Of a stretch of 56,013 nt of DNA, positions 35,422 through 44,083 are shown in pieces. Source of the stretch: DASTYK01 sp964384585. Lineage in GTDB: Bacteria; Gemmatimonadota; Gemmatimonadetes; Longimicrobiales; RSA9. How positions within the stretch are numbered: the first letter of the stretch is position 1; the number at the start of each line of letters is the position of its first letter. The notes beneath the pieces were generated by a model, which was given only the letters and a program-made list of their open reading frames with translations, searched no databases and was not told the DNA's origin. The translations under genes were made by a program, and so were the position numbers. The stretch is taken from the NCBI GenBank assembly GCA_964384585.1, contig CAYLME010000005.1, forward strand, positions 1 through 56,013, in the 5' to 3' direction.

Positions 35422-36441
35422 ATGCCGACACTTGCGTTACTCGTCGTCCCCCTTGGACAGCTGGTCGCGGCCGCGCTCGCGTGCGGGATCAACCTGTATG
35501 CGACGGTCGGTACGCTTGCGCTCGCCTCGCGCTACGAGCTGTTCGGTTTCACGCTGCCCGCCGACCTGCGAGGTCTCGAGAACGGCCTGGTCATCGGGAG
35601 TGCTGCGGCGCTCTACGTCCTCGAGTTCATGCTGGACAAGGTACCCTTCCTCGACAGTGCGTGGGACGCGATCCACACGATCGTCCGACCGCTCGCAGCG
35701 GCCGCGCTCGTCGGCCTGGCGCTCGTGCCATACGGCCTCGAGATCCAGATCGCAGGCGCCGCTCTGGCCGGTGCGCTCGCGTTCCTCGCGCATGCGACGA
35801 AGGCAGGCGTACGTGTCATCATCAACCGGCGCCCGCGTCGGGTGAAGAACATCGCGATCAGTGCGCTCGAGGATCTCTTCGCGGTGGCGATGGCACTGGC
35901 CGCTCTGATCTCGCCGGTCGCAGCCATCGCGATCGGGCTCGTCGTGGTGGTCGTGCTGTTGGTGGTCGGCCCGATCGTCTGGCGCGCGGGCGCGCTCGGG
36001 ATGCGGTCGACGGCAGCCCGCATCCGCGGCTTCTTCGGACTCAGGGGCTGGCGCTCCCGGGCGGAACTGCCACGTCGCCTGCGGCCGCTGGTCGAGCCCG
36101 AGGGCGTGGGCCGCCGCGCCCCGGTCACCGCCCGCGCGGCCCTGACGGGCATGGCCGACCTGGGCGCCTATCGCAATGGCTGGCTCGTCTTCGATGACGA
36201 GCGCCGGTTGTTCGTCTACCAGGGCTTCCTGCGCCCGCGCCGGCTCGACCTCGCGGCGCCCACGCGCCTGCACGCCGAGCGCGGCGTCCTCGCCGACAGT
36301 ATGGACGTCGAGGACGAGACAGCGAAGCGCTACACCCTCTTCCTGTTAAAGGACGGGCCCGGCCCCGAGCGCATCGAGGCCGAGCTGCGTAACGATCGAT
36401 CATGGATCTCAGGGAGTTCCGCGAGTTCCGCGAGCGCATGA
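35422..36441 (+). CDS. DUF4126-type membrane protein
   Basis: A 339-residue protein with six or so hydrophobic segments in the first 210 residues (LGQLVAAALACGINLYATV, LEFMLDKVPFLDSAWDAIHT, which match the DUF4126 pattern) and a soluble C-terminal domain of about 110 residues with beta-like character (GWLVFDDERRLFVYQGF). The combined C-terminal domain is not typical of the short DUF4126 proteins. The ATG at 35422 precedes the first helix; no strong ribosome binding site. Its last 40 bp overlap the next gene. Confidence 0.8.
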   Translation: MPTLALLVVPLGQLVAAALACGINLYATVGTLALASRYELFGFTLPADLRGLENGLVIGSAAALYVLEFMLDKVPFLDSAWDAIHTIVRPLAAAALVGLALVPYGLEIQIAGAALAGALAFLAHATKAGVRVIINRRPRRVKNIAISALEDLFAVAMALAALISPVAAIAIGLVVVVVLLVVGPIVWRAGALGMRSTAARIRGFFGLRGWRSRAELPRRLRPLVEPEGVGRRAPVTARAALTGMADLGAYRNGWLVFDDERRLFVYQGFLRPRRLDLAAPTRLHAERGVLADSMDVEDETAKRYTLFLLKDGPGPERIEAELRNDRSWISGSSASSASA

Positions 36442-36758
36442 ACGTGCGCATCCTCGAGGCCGACAACCTCGAGATCCGCCGCTTCTTCGCACTCGACGGT
36501 CGCACCTATGAAGACGGCGCGCTCGACACGCGCACGAAGGAACTGCTCGGCCTCGTCGCGTCGATGGTCCTGCGTTGCGACGACTGCATCACGTATCACC
36601 TCGTGCGCTGCGCTGAAGAAGGAGTCACGGACGAGGAGCTGTTCGAAACGTTCTCCGTCGCGCTGGTCGTGGGCGGGTCGATCGTGATTCCCCACCTGCG
36701 CAGGGCGGTCGAGCGGCTCGACGAGATCCGGCAGATGCAGGCGAGCGGGGCCGGCTAG
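36402..36758 (+). CDS. Carboxymuconolactone decarboxylase/AhpD-family protein
   Basis: A 118-residue all-helical protein with the redox CxxC plus His typical of AhpD-like alkylhydroperoxidases (Cys-59 and Cys-62 in LRCDDCITYH, His-66), so a peroxidase or disulfide-reductase role is more likely than a decarboxylase one. Two starts are possible: ATG at 36402 overlapping the DUF4126 gene by 40 bp, or ATG at 36438 with a 4-bp ATGA overlap. The longer form gives an N-terminus (EFREFRERMNVRIL) in phase with the helical repeat and is preferred. Confidence 0.82.
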   Translation: MDLREFREFRERMNVRILEADNLEIRRFFALDGRTYEDGALDTRTKELLGLVASMVLRCDDCITYHLVRCAEEGVTDEELFETFSVALVVGGSIVIPHLRRAVERLDEIRQMQASGAG

Positions 36759-36940
36759 CCGCTTCGGCCTTCATTCGGCCGGCCGCGCGACCCGACGTTG
36801 GGCAGTCCGTTTCGACGCGGCGTTCCAGCCCCTCCGGGCACCCCTACAAACGCATAGCATCGAACGAGTTGCAGCATCATGTGTTGCGGCACAACGCTGG
36901 TTTCGGACGTGAAGTGGCGCACACGCGCAGATACGGGGGG

Positions 36941-36969
36941 TTACGTCCGCGATACGCTTCGTATATATT
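36941..36969 (+). promoter_or_regulatory. Predicted promoter of the sigma-factor leader transcript
   Basis: TATATT (36964-36969; five of six to consensus) lies 17 bp after a poor -35 hexamer TTACGT (36941-36946). Initiation near 36977 would give a leader of about 145 nt ending at the sigma start. The rest of 36759-36940 shows no gene. Confidence 0.45.
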
Positions 36970-36995
36970 CGGCGAGTTATGAACGGCGCGGCTTT

Positions 36996-37095
36996 GGGGA
37001 ATGGACAGGTGCGAATGCTCGATAGAGAAGCGGAAACGCACCCCTTCCCCGGGTAAAGAGGCGGCGGCCCTCGTGAGCGAGGGGCGCTGCCTTTT
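36996..37095 (+). promoter_or_regulatory. Structured leader with intrinsic terminator before a sigma-factor gene
   Basis: Two nested stems (GGGGAA 36996-37001 with TTCCCC 37045-37050; GGTGCG 37008-37013 with CGCACC 37037-37042) enclose a 23-nt purine-rich loop. Ten bases on, a second hairpin forms from 37060-37073 and 37078-37091 (13 of 14 positions paired, one G-T pair, 4-nt loop) and is followed by TTTT. Only 27 bp separate this terminator from the ATG at 37123, too little for another promoter, so the sigma gene should depend on read-through. CGCACCCC at 37037-37044 can also pair with GGGGCGC at 37081-37087, a possible antiterminator. No known riboswitch class was recognised. Confidence 0.6.
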
Positions 37096-37122
37096 CAATT
37101 ATTCACCCTAGAGCTACCGGTC

Positions 37123-37995
37123 ATGTCACGGCAAATGTTCGTCAGTTCGCGGGCTCTGGATTCGTTCGATCAGTACCTCTTCGATGTCGAGAAGTACCCG
37201 TTGATCGAGGAGGCGGCGGAGGAACGGGAGCTTGCGCGTCGTGCGCGGGCGGGGGACAAGGAAGCGGCGGAGAGGCTGGTAACGGCGAACCTTCGATTCG
37301 TCATCTCCTACGTGAAGAAGTATCAGGGCCGCGGTCTCGGCCTGGCCGAGCTGGTCTGTATCGGCAATGAAGGGCTGCTGAAGGCGGTCAAGAAGTTCGA
37401 TCCCGACAAGGGCGTCAAGTTCATTTCGTACGCGGTGTGGTGGATTCGCCAGACCGTGCTGCAGGCGCTGGCGGAGCAGACGCGCTCGGTGCGCATCCCG
37501 CTCAACCAGAACTCGAACCTGGTGAAGCTGTCGCGCACGGAGACCGCGCTGACACAGCTGCTCGGTCGCTCGCCGACCGACCAGGAAATCGCCGACGAAA
37601 TGGGCGAGCCGATCGACACGGTGCGTGCGCTGCGTCGCGTCGCTGCGTCGGAACTGTCGCTGGACGCGCCGATCGACCGCGCGGACCGGGACAGCGCCTC
37701 GTTCGGTGAGCGCTTTGCCGGCGCAGAGGCCGAGGACATCGAGGAAACGGTCGAGTCCCAGGCACAGCGCGAGTTCCTGGACCGCATGTTCGAGAAGTAC
37801 CTGACGGAACGCGAGCGCAAGATCCTGTACCTGTATTACGGTCTGGACGACGGCGAGGAGCGCACGCTGGAAGAGATCGGCTCGCTGCTTGGTGTCACAC
37901 GCGAGCGCATCCGCCAGATCCGCAATCGCGCTTTCGAAAAGCTGCGCGAGAGCCCGGACGGCGAGGCGCTTTCCACGTTCTGGAGCGCGAACTGA
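37123..37995 (+). CDS. RNA polymerase sigma-70 factor, RpoD/SigA-like (short form)
   Basis: A 290-residue sigma factor with region 1.2 (FDQYLFDVEKYPLI), region 2 (LRFVISYVKKYQGRGLGLAE, then KFISYAVWWIRQTVLQALAE), region 3 and region 4 (EEIGSLLGVTRERIRQIRNRAFEKL). No region 1.1. It resembles the short primary sigma factors of several Gram-negative phyla, and its RIRQIRNRAF helix is close to the housekeeping form. A second short factor is encoded at 5119-6018. The leader upstream contains a terminator, and another terminator follows after a small sequence gap. The ribosome binding site is weak (TAGAGC). Confidence 0.92.
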   Translation: MSRQMFVSSRALDSFDQYLFDVEKYPLIEEAAEERELARRARAGDKEAAERLVTANLRFVISYVKKYQGRGLGLAELVCIGNEGLLKAVKKFDPDKGVKFISYAVWWIRQTVLQALAEQTRSVRIPLNQNSNLVKLSRTETALTQLLGRSPTDQEIADEMGEPIDTVRALRRVAASELSLDAPIDRADRDSASFGERFAGAEAEDIEETVESQAQREFLDRMFEKYLTERERKILYLYYGLDDGEERTLEEIGSLLGVTRERIRQIRNRAFEKLRESPDGEALSTFWSAN

Positions 37996-38022
37996 CGGCT
38001 GAACGAGCGGTGCGTACGAATG

Positions 38023-38032
38023 NNNNNNNNNN
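38023..38032. other. Sequence gap of 10 N
   Basis: Ten undetermined bases 28 bp after the sigma stop codon; no gene is interrupted. Confidence 0.99.
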
Positions 38033-38071
38033 GCTGAATAACGGCAGGAGTCACACCGCCTGGTGATACCA

Positions 38072-38105
38072 CGAGGGCTCGGCATCCGCCGGGCCCTCGT
38101 TGTTT
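38072..38105 (+). terminator. Intrinsic terminator downstream of the 37-kb sigma gene
   Basis: A 12-bp stem (CGAGGGCTCGGC and GCCGGGCCCTCG, one G-T pair) with a 4-nt loop and TTGTTT tail. Confidence 0.8.
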
Positions 38106-38211
38106 ACCGGAACGTTGAGGGGCGCCATTCTGTATCGTGGAAGATGTTCTTCTCGTGTCCTCGGTGGTTGACACTGATGTGCGAATCGGCAACGACGGTT
38201 CACTGTACGTG

Positions 38212-40371
38212 ATGCGACATCGACTCGTGCTGCTACTCGCGGCGCTCGGGCCATTCGTCAGCGTAAGCGCTGCGGCCGCGCAGCAGCCGGATACCACCGG
38301 GCACCCCCAGGCAGTGCTCGTGGACACGTCGGGCACATCGGCGTGGAACGACGCACGCGCGCATTCACTGATCGGGAAGGCGCGGGAGCGGCGGCAGGCG
38401 CCGCTCGCCGACAGCACGCTGCGCGATTACCGGGCCCGCGCGGAAGGCTTCGTCTACTTCTACATCGACAGGCGCGAGACGGATGAGCGCACGCTCGTGA
38501 AGATCGACCAGGTCGCGCTCGACGTGTTCTGGGCGTACCCCGATCTCACGAAGCAGCGGATCGTCGGCATGCGTGATGAGAGCCGGCTGCCGAACCGGAT
38601 GTACTATCATCTCGATCATCTTACGGTCGTGCAGAATGGGTTCGGCGACATCATCCGCATGGGCGATGGCGATGAAGTGCAGGACGTACTGCACCCTGCA
38701 GCGGGCGACTCGGACCGCGTATACGATTTCCGACTCGCCGACTCGACCACACTGATCCTGCCGGGCACGCCGGAGCCGGTGCGCGTCTACGAGGTGCAGG
38801 TGCGCCCGAAGAACACGGCTGCGTCCGGCTTTGTCGGCTCCGTCTTCATCGATCGATCGCGCGGCGACATCGTGCGCATGACGTTTACATTCACGCCTGC
38901 CTCCTACGTGGACAGGCGACTCGACTACATCAACATCTCGCTGGACAGCGGCCTCTGGGACGGGCGCTACTGGCTGCCGTACGAGCAGGCAGTCGAGTTG
39001 CGCAGGCAGGTGCCGGAGCTGGACTTCATCGGCGGTGCCGTCATCCGTGGCCGGATGCGCATTACCGAGTATGCGTTCAACGAGAATCCGCCGCTCTCCA
39101 CGTTCCGCGGTGCGCCCGTGAGCATCGTATCGCGCGACGCGCTCGAGCGGTTCGAGTTCGACCGCACACTGTACGAAGACCTTGCCGAGGAGGGGCTCGC
39201 ACCGCCGCCCGAGATGGAGACGCTGCGCAAGGAAGCCGCGCGGCTGCTGCGGTCGCAACGGCTGAGCGGTCTGCCTGCCTTCCGCTTCAATGTGCCGTCC
39301 GCCTCTTCGGTGCTGCGCTACAACCGGCTGGAGGGCGGGTTCGTCGGCGGTGGCGTCTCGTGGGTACCGGCGCCTGACGTGCGGCTCGACGTCACAGCCG
39401 GCTACGCGTTCGGCGCGGAGGCGGCGGCGGGACGCACACAACTCGGCTACACGCCTGGCGCGAGCTGGTCGCTGCGCGCAGCCGGCTACCGCAATGAACT
39501 GCGGGACGCCGGCTGGCGCCCCGGACTGCCCGGCGTGTTCAACACGGTGGGCGCACTGTTCGGCGCGAACGACTACTCCGATCCCTACCTCGCGACGGGT
39601 GGTGAGCTGCTCGCACGCCACCGGCTCGGCGGTGCATGGGCAGTGAGCGCGAGCGCGCGCATCGAGCAGCACGACGGTGCCATGCCCTGGGACCGCGAGC
39701 CGATCGCACCTGCCGATATCAGCGGCGACGACCAGTTCGCGCGCGCGCTGATCGCCATCGATCACGGTACGCTGACCGGAGGCACGCTCGAAATCGCGCG
39801 CACATCGTCGCGCTTCGAACCGGCCGCCTGGGACGCGGCACTCACCCTCGAACCGGGCAGTTTCGAGGGGGAGCGCTACATCCGTGCGCTCCTCACCGGC
39901 AGCCTGCGCCGTCATTCCGACAACCTGGCCGCCGATCTGCGGATCAGCGGCGCCGCAGGATTCGCGAGCGAAGGCGCGCCGGCGCAGCGACTGTTCCTGC
40001 TCGGCGGGCGTGAGACACTGCCGGGCTACGAGTATCGCGGCTTCTCCGGCTCGCGCATGGCCGTTCTCGACGCAGAGCTTGCGCGCGACGTCTGGCGTCC
40101 CTGGCTGCGCATCCGCGCGATCGCTGCGGCCGGCTGGACCGATGGTAACATGATGGGCAGGCTGTACCGCATCCCGATCGTGTTCGAACCCGGATCAGGC
40201 CCGTATCCGATCGATACGCTGCCCACGACGGATGGGATCCGGACCAGCGCGGGCATCGGCGTCGCCGGCTTCTGGGATCAGCTGCGCCTCGATCTCGTCC
40301 GCGGCCTGAACAGCGGCGGCGAATGGCAGCTCCTCCTCCGGATCGCACCGGACTTCCGCGACATGCTTTGA
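38212..40371 (+). CDS. Large outer-membrane protein with C-terminal Omp85-like barrel (paralogue of 8843-11155)
   Basis: A 719-residue secreted protein with signal peptide (RLVLLLAALGPFVSVSAAAAQ). The N-terminal soluble domain (about 60-300) contains YFYIDRRETDERTLVKIDQV, GSVFIDRSRGDIVRMTF and WDGRYWLPYEQAV, which align block by block with the 9-kb protein. The C-terminal barrel has RYNRLEGGFVGGG and an Omp85-type loop signature (QRLFLLGGRETLPGYEYRG). The ATG at 38212 is set by the signal peptide. The gene stands alone between a terminator and the convergent ssb. The pair probably has related roles at the outer membrane; no substrate is evident. Confidence 0.8.
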   Translation: MRHRLVLLLAALGPFVSVSAAAAQQPDTTGHPQAVLVDTSGTSAWNDARAHSLIGKARERRQAPLADSTLRDYRARAEGFVYFYIDRRETDERTLVKIDQVALDVFWAYPDLTKQRIVGMRDESRLPNRMYYHLDHLTVVQNGFGDIIRMGDGDEVQDVLHPAAGDSDRVYDFRLADSTTLILPGTPEPVRVYEVQVRPKNTAASGFVGSVFIDRSRGDIVRMTFTFTPASYVDRRLDYINISLDSGLWDGRYWLPYEQAVELRRQVPELDFIGGAVIRGRMRITEYAFNENPPLSTFRGAPVSIVSRDALERFEFDRTLYEDLAEEGLAPPPEMETLRKEAARLLRSQRLSGLPAFRFNVPSASSVLRYNRLEGGFVGGGVSWVPAPDVRLDVTAGYAFGAEAAAGRTQLGYTPGASWSLRAAGYRNELRDAGWRPGLPGVFNTVGALFGANDYSDPYLATGGELLARHRLGGAWAVSASARIEQHDGAMPWDREPIAPADISGDDQFARALIAIDHGTLTGGTLEIARTSSRFEPAAWDAALTLEPGSFEGERYIRALLTGSLRRHSDNLAADLRISGAAGFASEGAPAQRLFLLGGRETLPGYEYRGFSGSRMAVLDAELARDVWRPWLRIRAIAAAGWTDGNMMGRLYRIPIVFEPGSGPYPIDTLPTTDGIRTSAGIGVAGFWDQLRLDLVRGLNSGGEWQLLLRIAPDFRDML

Positions 40372-40455
40372 GCCACGACCGCTCGAATTGCGGCGAGCGG
40401 CGGTGCCGGCCGTAACCGGACACCACAGCCCGCCGCCGCACGCGACCAGCGCGTA

Positions 40456-40848
40456 TCAGACCGCGACTTCCTCTTCGGATTCCTCCGCTGCGTCCGCTGC
40501 ATCGACTGCTGTCGCGCGCGGCCCGTTGAGCATCACCAGCTCGCGCACCTGGACTTCCGCCGTCGGGATGGTCACGCCGTTCTTCTCGTAGCTGTCGTAC
40601 TCCATCCGACCCTCGACATACAGCCGGTCACCCTTGCGGACATAGTCTTCCGCGATCTCCGCCAGCTTGTCCCAGAGCGTCAGGCGGTGCCACTGCGTAC
40701 GCTCCTCGACCGTACCGTTCTGTCGTGGAATCCTGCGGCTCGTCGCAAGCGAGAAATACGCAACGCGGACACCGCCGGCAGTCGTCTGCACGTCCGGTTC
40801 CCGACCGAGATGTCCGACCAGGATGACCGTGTTGATGGATCGACTCAT
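40456..40848 (-). CDS. ssb: Single-stranded DNA-binding protein
   Basis: OB-fold protein that coats ssDNA in replication and repair. The 130-residue protein has NTVILVGHLGREPDVQTT, RVAYFSLATSR, TQWHRLTLWDKLAEIAEDY and RLYVEGRMEYDSYEKNG, all typical of bacterial Ssb. The C-terminal tail is acidic but very short and ends EESEEEVAV, lacking the DDDIPF-like hydrophobic tip used to recruit partner proteins. It lies 91 bp downstream of polA on the same strand and could be co-transcribed. Confidence 0.93.
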   Translation of the reverse strand: MSRSINTVILVGHLGREPDVQTTAGGVRVAYFSLATSRRIPRQNGTVEERTQWHRLTLWDKLAEIAEDYVRKGDRLYVEGRMEYDSYEKNGVTIPTAEVQVRELVMLNGPRATAVDAADAAEESEEEVAV

Positions 40849-40939
40849 GAATGCCTCCGGTGTTGTGAGTTTGCGCCAGAGAGATGCATGAGTGTTCGGG
40901 GCTGACCCATGGCTTTTCGCGCCTTTATCGACCGGACAA

Positions 40940-43690
40940 TCACTTGCACTCGTACCAGTTGCCGCCCACGCCTGTCACTACTTCGAGTGGCACGTCCAGC
41001 GGGAATGCGCCGGTCATTTCCCGCGTGATCGTGGCACGCACGGCTTCGGCATCGGCACGTGGCGCCTCGAATACGAGCTCGTCGTGTACCTGGAGCAGCA
41101 TCCGGGTATCGGAACCGGCGAGGGCGTCGTCGATGCGGATCATGGCGAGCTTGATGATGTCAGCGGCGCTTCCCTGGACCGGTGCGTTCGTGGCGGCACG
41201 TTCGCCGAACTGCCGGATGTTGTAGTTGCTGCTGCGGATCTCAGGGATGTAGCGGCGGCGGCCGGCGAGTGTCTCGACGTAGCCGCAGTCGCGTGCCTTC
41301 TGGATCTGTGTGTCGAGGTAGCGGCGCACGTCGGGGAAACGCTCGAAGTAGTTTTCGATGAACTGCTTCGCTTCCGCGACACTGGTACCGAGCTGCGACG
41401 AGAGTGCGAATGCGCCGATGCCGTAGATGGTCGCGAAGTTGACGGTCTTCGCGGCTGCGCGCATGTCCGCGGTCACGCTCGCGATGTCGAGACCGAACAT
41501 GATCGCGGCCGTCTGGCGGTGGATGTCGGCGCCGCTGCGGAACGCCTCGACGAACGCCGGATCGCCGCTCATGTGCGCGAGAATGCGCAGCTCGATCTGC
41601 GAGTAGTCGGCAGTGACGAAGGCGTAGCCCTGCTCGGGGATGAAGCCTTTGCGGATGCGCCGGCCCTGGTCGGTGCGGATCGGGATGTTCTGGAGGTTGG
41701 GATCCGCGGACGAGAGACGACCGGTCGCGGCGACTGTCTGCTGGAACGTCGTATGGATGCGACCCGTGTCTGGGTTCACTGCAAGCGGCAATGCATCGAC
41801 GTACGTACCCTTCAGCTTGTCGATCTCGCGGTACTCGAGGATCAGGCGCGGGATCGCGTGGCCCTGGGTCGCAAGCTCCTCGAGCACGCTCGCATCCGTT
41901 GACGCGCCCGTCTTGGTCTTGCGCAGCACCGGCAGTCCGAGCTTGTCGAAGAGAATCGTGCGAAGCTGCGGCGTGGAGCTGATGTTGAACTCTTCGCCCG
42001 CGATCTTGTAGATCTCCTCAGTCGTGAGCTGCAGCGCGCGCTCCAGCTCCAGGCTCATCGCGGCGAAGAAATCGCGATCGATCAGGATGCCATGCCACTC
42101 CATCCGTGCAAGGACGGGCAGCAGCGGCATCTCGATGTCTCGGAACAGCCGGGTCAGCTCGTAGTTCTCGAGCTCCTCCGCCGTGCGCTGCTGCAGCCGC
42201 AGCGAGAGGTCCACTTTCTCGCAGGCGTAATCGCGCACGTCGCTCGGTGTCACCTCGAAGAGCGGCCGCGCTGCCCTGCCCTTGCCTGCGACGTCCTCGA
42301 GTGTACGCGTCCGGTGTTTCAGGTACTCGATCGCGAGACCGCTCACGCTGTGATCGCGACGACCCGGGTCGATCACGTACGAGGCGACCGTGATGTCGTA
42401 AGCGATGCCGCGCAGTTCCACGCCGGCGCGCCGCAGCATGAGCAGGTCGAACTTCAGGTCCTGCCCGACCTTCGCGACCGCCGCGTCCTCGAGCAGTTCC
42501 ACGAGTGGACGGAGCGCCGGATCGGACAGGGGTGGCAGGTTCGCGAGACCGCTCGCGTCGCCCAGATCGAGCTCTCCGGCCCGGCGGTGACCGAGTGGCA
42601 GGTACCATCCCGTTCCCGGCTCCACGGCGAGCGCGATACCGATGAGCGACGCCTGCATTGCGCCCCTGCCGTCACCGATCACGGCCAGTGCAACACGTCC
42701 CGCAGCGCGAGCCGCCTCGATCACGGGCGCAATGTCACCCGGCCTCGCCGCGACGTTGTACGATTGCTCGAGATCTGCCGCGACAGCGCCCGTCGCATCT
42801 TCGACTTCGCGCAGCAGCGAGTGGAACTCGAGGTCGAGAAAGACGTCACGCAGAGCCCGCGCATCCGGCTGTTGCACGCGCAGTGCATCGAGATCGAGCA
42901 CGACAGGCAGGTCGGTGATGATGGTAACGAGACGCTTCGAGAGGCGGACGTCGTCTGCGCTGCTCACCAGCGACTCGCGCGCACGCTTTGCCTTGATGTC
43001 CGGCGCCGCCGCGAGGATCGACTCCACGTCACCGTACTGTTCGATGAGCTGGATCGCGGTCTTCGGGCCGATGCCGCGCGCACCCGGCACGTTGTCCGAC
43101 GAGTCGCCGATCAGTGCCAGGTAGTCGACGACGTGTTCAGGCTCGACGCCGAGCCGCTCACGCGCGTTCTTCGTATCGACCCATTCCTCCTCGACGCCCG
43201 CGGCACCACCGCGACCCGGGTTGAGCAGACACACGCGGTCGCGGATCAGCTGGTAGAAGTCCTTGTCGCCGGAGACGATCACCGCTTCGAGCCCCTGGCG
43301 CGCTGCCTCCAGGGCGAGCGTGCCGATCACATCGTCTGCCTCGTGGTCCTGCAGTTCGATCACGGGGATGCGGAACGCCTCGATGATCTGCCGGATACGC
43401 CACAGCGACTGCTCCAAGTCGTCCGGCATCTTCTCGCGCGTCGCCTTGTACGCCGGGTACAACTGCTCACGCTGGCTCGAGCCCGCATCCAGCACCACAC
43501 CGATATAGTCCGGCTCGTGCTCCTTCAGGATCTTCATGATGAAGCGCGCAATACCGAATGCGGCCGAGCTGTTTTCGCCCTTCGTCGTGACGAGCGGTCG
43601 GCTGATCATCGCGAAATACGCACGATAGATCAGCGCGTACCCGTCGATCAGGAACAGGCGCGGATGTGACTTGGCTGGATTGTCCACCAT
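40940..43690 (-). CDS. polA: DNA polymerase I
   Basis: Repair and Okazaki-fragment polymerase of 916 residues. The 5'-3' exonuclease domain (about 10-300) has LIDGYALIYRAYF, DHEADDVIGTL, SGDKDFYQLI and GDSSDNVPGARGIGPKTA. The polymerase domain has the O-helix RAAAKTVNFATIYG, ADYSQIELR (Asp-695) and QVHDELVFE (Asp-870). The middle 3'-5' exonuclease domain is degenerate: the residues equivalent to E. coli Asp-355 and Glu-357 are Ala-336 and Ile-338, and the Asp-501 equivalent is Lys-492, although Asp-415 (E. coli Asp-424) and Tyr-488 (E. coli Tyr-497) remain. The ATG at 43690 gives the normal N-terminus; the opening continues to 43774. Confidence 0.96.
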   Translation of the reverse strand: MVDNPAKSHPRLFLIDGYALIYRAYFAMISRPLVTTKGENSSAAFGIARFIMKILKEHEPDYIGVVLDAGSSQREQLYPAYKATREKMPDDLEQSLWRIRQIIEAFRIPVIELQDHEADDVIGTLALEAARQGLEAVIVSGDKDFYQLIRDRVCLLNPGRGGAAGVEEEWVDTKNARERLGVEPEHVVDYLALIGDSSDNVPGARGIGPKTAIQLIEQYGDVESILAAAPDIKAKRARESLVSSADDVRLSKRLVTIITDLPVVLDLDALRVQQPDARALRDVFLDLEFHSLLREVEDATGAVAADLEQSYNVAARPGDIAPVIEAARAAGRVALAVIGDGRGAMQASLIGIALAVEPGTGWYLPLGHRRAGELDLGDASGLANLPPLSDPALRPLVELLEDAAVAKVGQDLKFDLLMLRRAGVELRGIAYDITVASYVIDPGRRDHSVSGLAIEYLKHRTRTLEDVAGKGRAARPLFEVTPSDVRDYACEKVDLSLRLQQRTAEELENYELTRLFRDIEMPLLPVLARMEWHGILIDRDFFAAMSLELERALQLTTEEIYKIAGEEFNISSTPQLRTILFDKLGLPVLRKTKTGASTDASVLEELATQGHAIPRLILEYREIDKLKGTYVDALPLAVNPDTGRIHTTFQQTVAATGRLSSADPNLQNIPIRTDQGRRIRKGFIPEQGYAFVTADYSQIELRILAHMSGDPAFVEAFRSGADIHRQTAAIMFGLDIASVTADMRAAAKTVNFATIYGIGAFALSSQLGTSVAEAKQFIENYFERFPDVRRYLDTQIQKARDCGYVETLAGRRRYIPEIRSSNYNIRQFGERAATNAPVQGSAADIIKLAMIRIDDALAGSDTRMLLQVHDELVFEAPRADAEAVRATITREMTGAFPLDVPLEVVTGVGGNWYECK

Positions 43691-43755
43691 TGCTTCCCTT
43701 CGCGTGCGTGCGCCCGGGACCGGGGCGACTCCGGTAGCGCGCGGGACTGTCAACG

Positions 43756-43783
43756 AAAACGCCCCGCCTGTCAAGGCGGGGCG
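43756..43783 (-). terminator. Intrinsic terminator of the cold-shock gene
   Basis: A perfect 10-bp stem (CGCCCCGCCT and AGGCGGGGCG) with a 4-nt loop, followed on the minus strand by TTTT. It separates the csp gene from polA. Confidence 0.85.
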
Positions 43784-43815
43784 CTTCGTAACTCTGCGAA
43801 TTCGTGGCCGGGAGG

Positions 43816-44022
43816 TCAGGTCGATGGCCGCGCGACGTTGGCGGCCTGCAGGCCCTTGTCCGTCTGGCGAACCTCGAACTCCACGTCCTCCCCTTCAGCG
43901 AGCGTCTTGAACCCCTCCATCGTGATCGCGGAGAAGTGCACGAACACGTCCTCGCCGTCGCTTTGTTCAATGAAACCGTACCCCTTGGCGTCATTGAACC
44001 ACTTCACCTTACCTCTGGCCAT
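43816..44022 (-). CDS. Cold-shock family nucleic-acid-binding protein
   Basis: CspA-type RNA chaperone of 68 residues with KVKWFNDAKGYGFIE (RNP1) and DVFVHFSAI (RNP2), ending ANVARPST. GGAGG lies 7 nt upstream of the ATG at 44022; the frame stays open further upstream, but without a comparable start. It has its own promoter (44084-44111) and terminator, so it is a monocistronic unit with an approximately 54-nt leader. Confidence 0.95.
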   Translation of the reverse strand: MARGKVKWFNDAKGYGFIEQSDGEDVFVHFSAITMEGFKTLAEGEDVEFEVRQTDKGLQAANVARPST

Positions 44023-44083
44023 CGAACTGCCTCCTACGAAGGTTGGTCCCCGGCAGCAGTACCACCACCCCTGCGCGAACGAA

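Noticed and set aside
40379..40400. Hairpin between the 38-kb outer-membrane gene and ssb
   Set aside because: A 7-bp stem (CCGCTCG/CGAGCGG) with no T-tract on either strand. It may aid termination between convergent genes, but support is thin.
42092..43669. A 525-codon open frame on the plus strand
   Set aside because: Antisense to polA; no recognisable domains. Similar antisense frames at 9323-10618, 26760-28616, 38365-39915 and 50283-51977 were rejected for the same reason.
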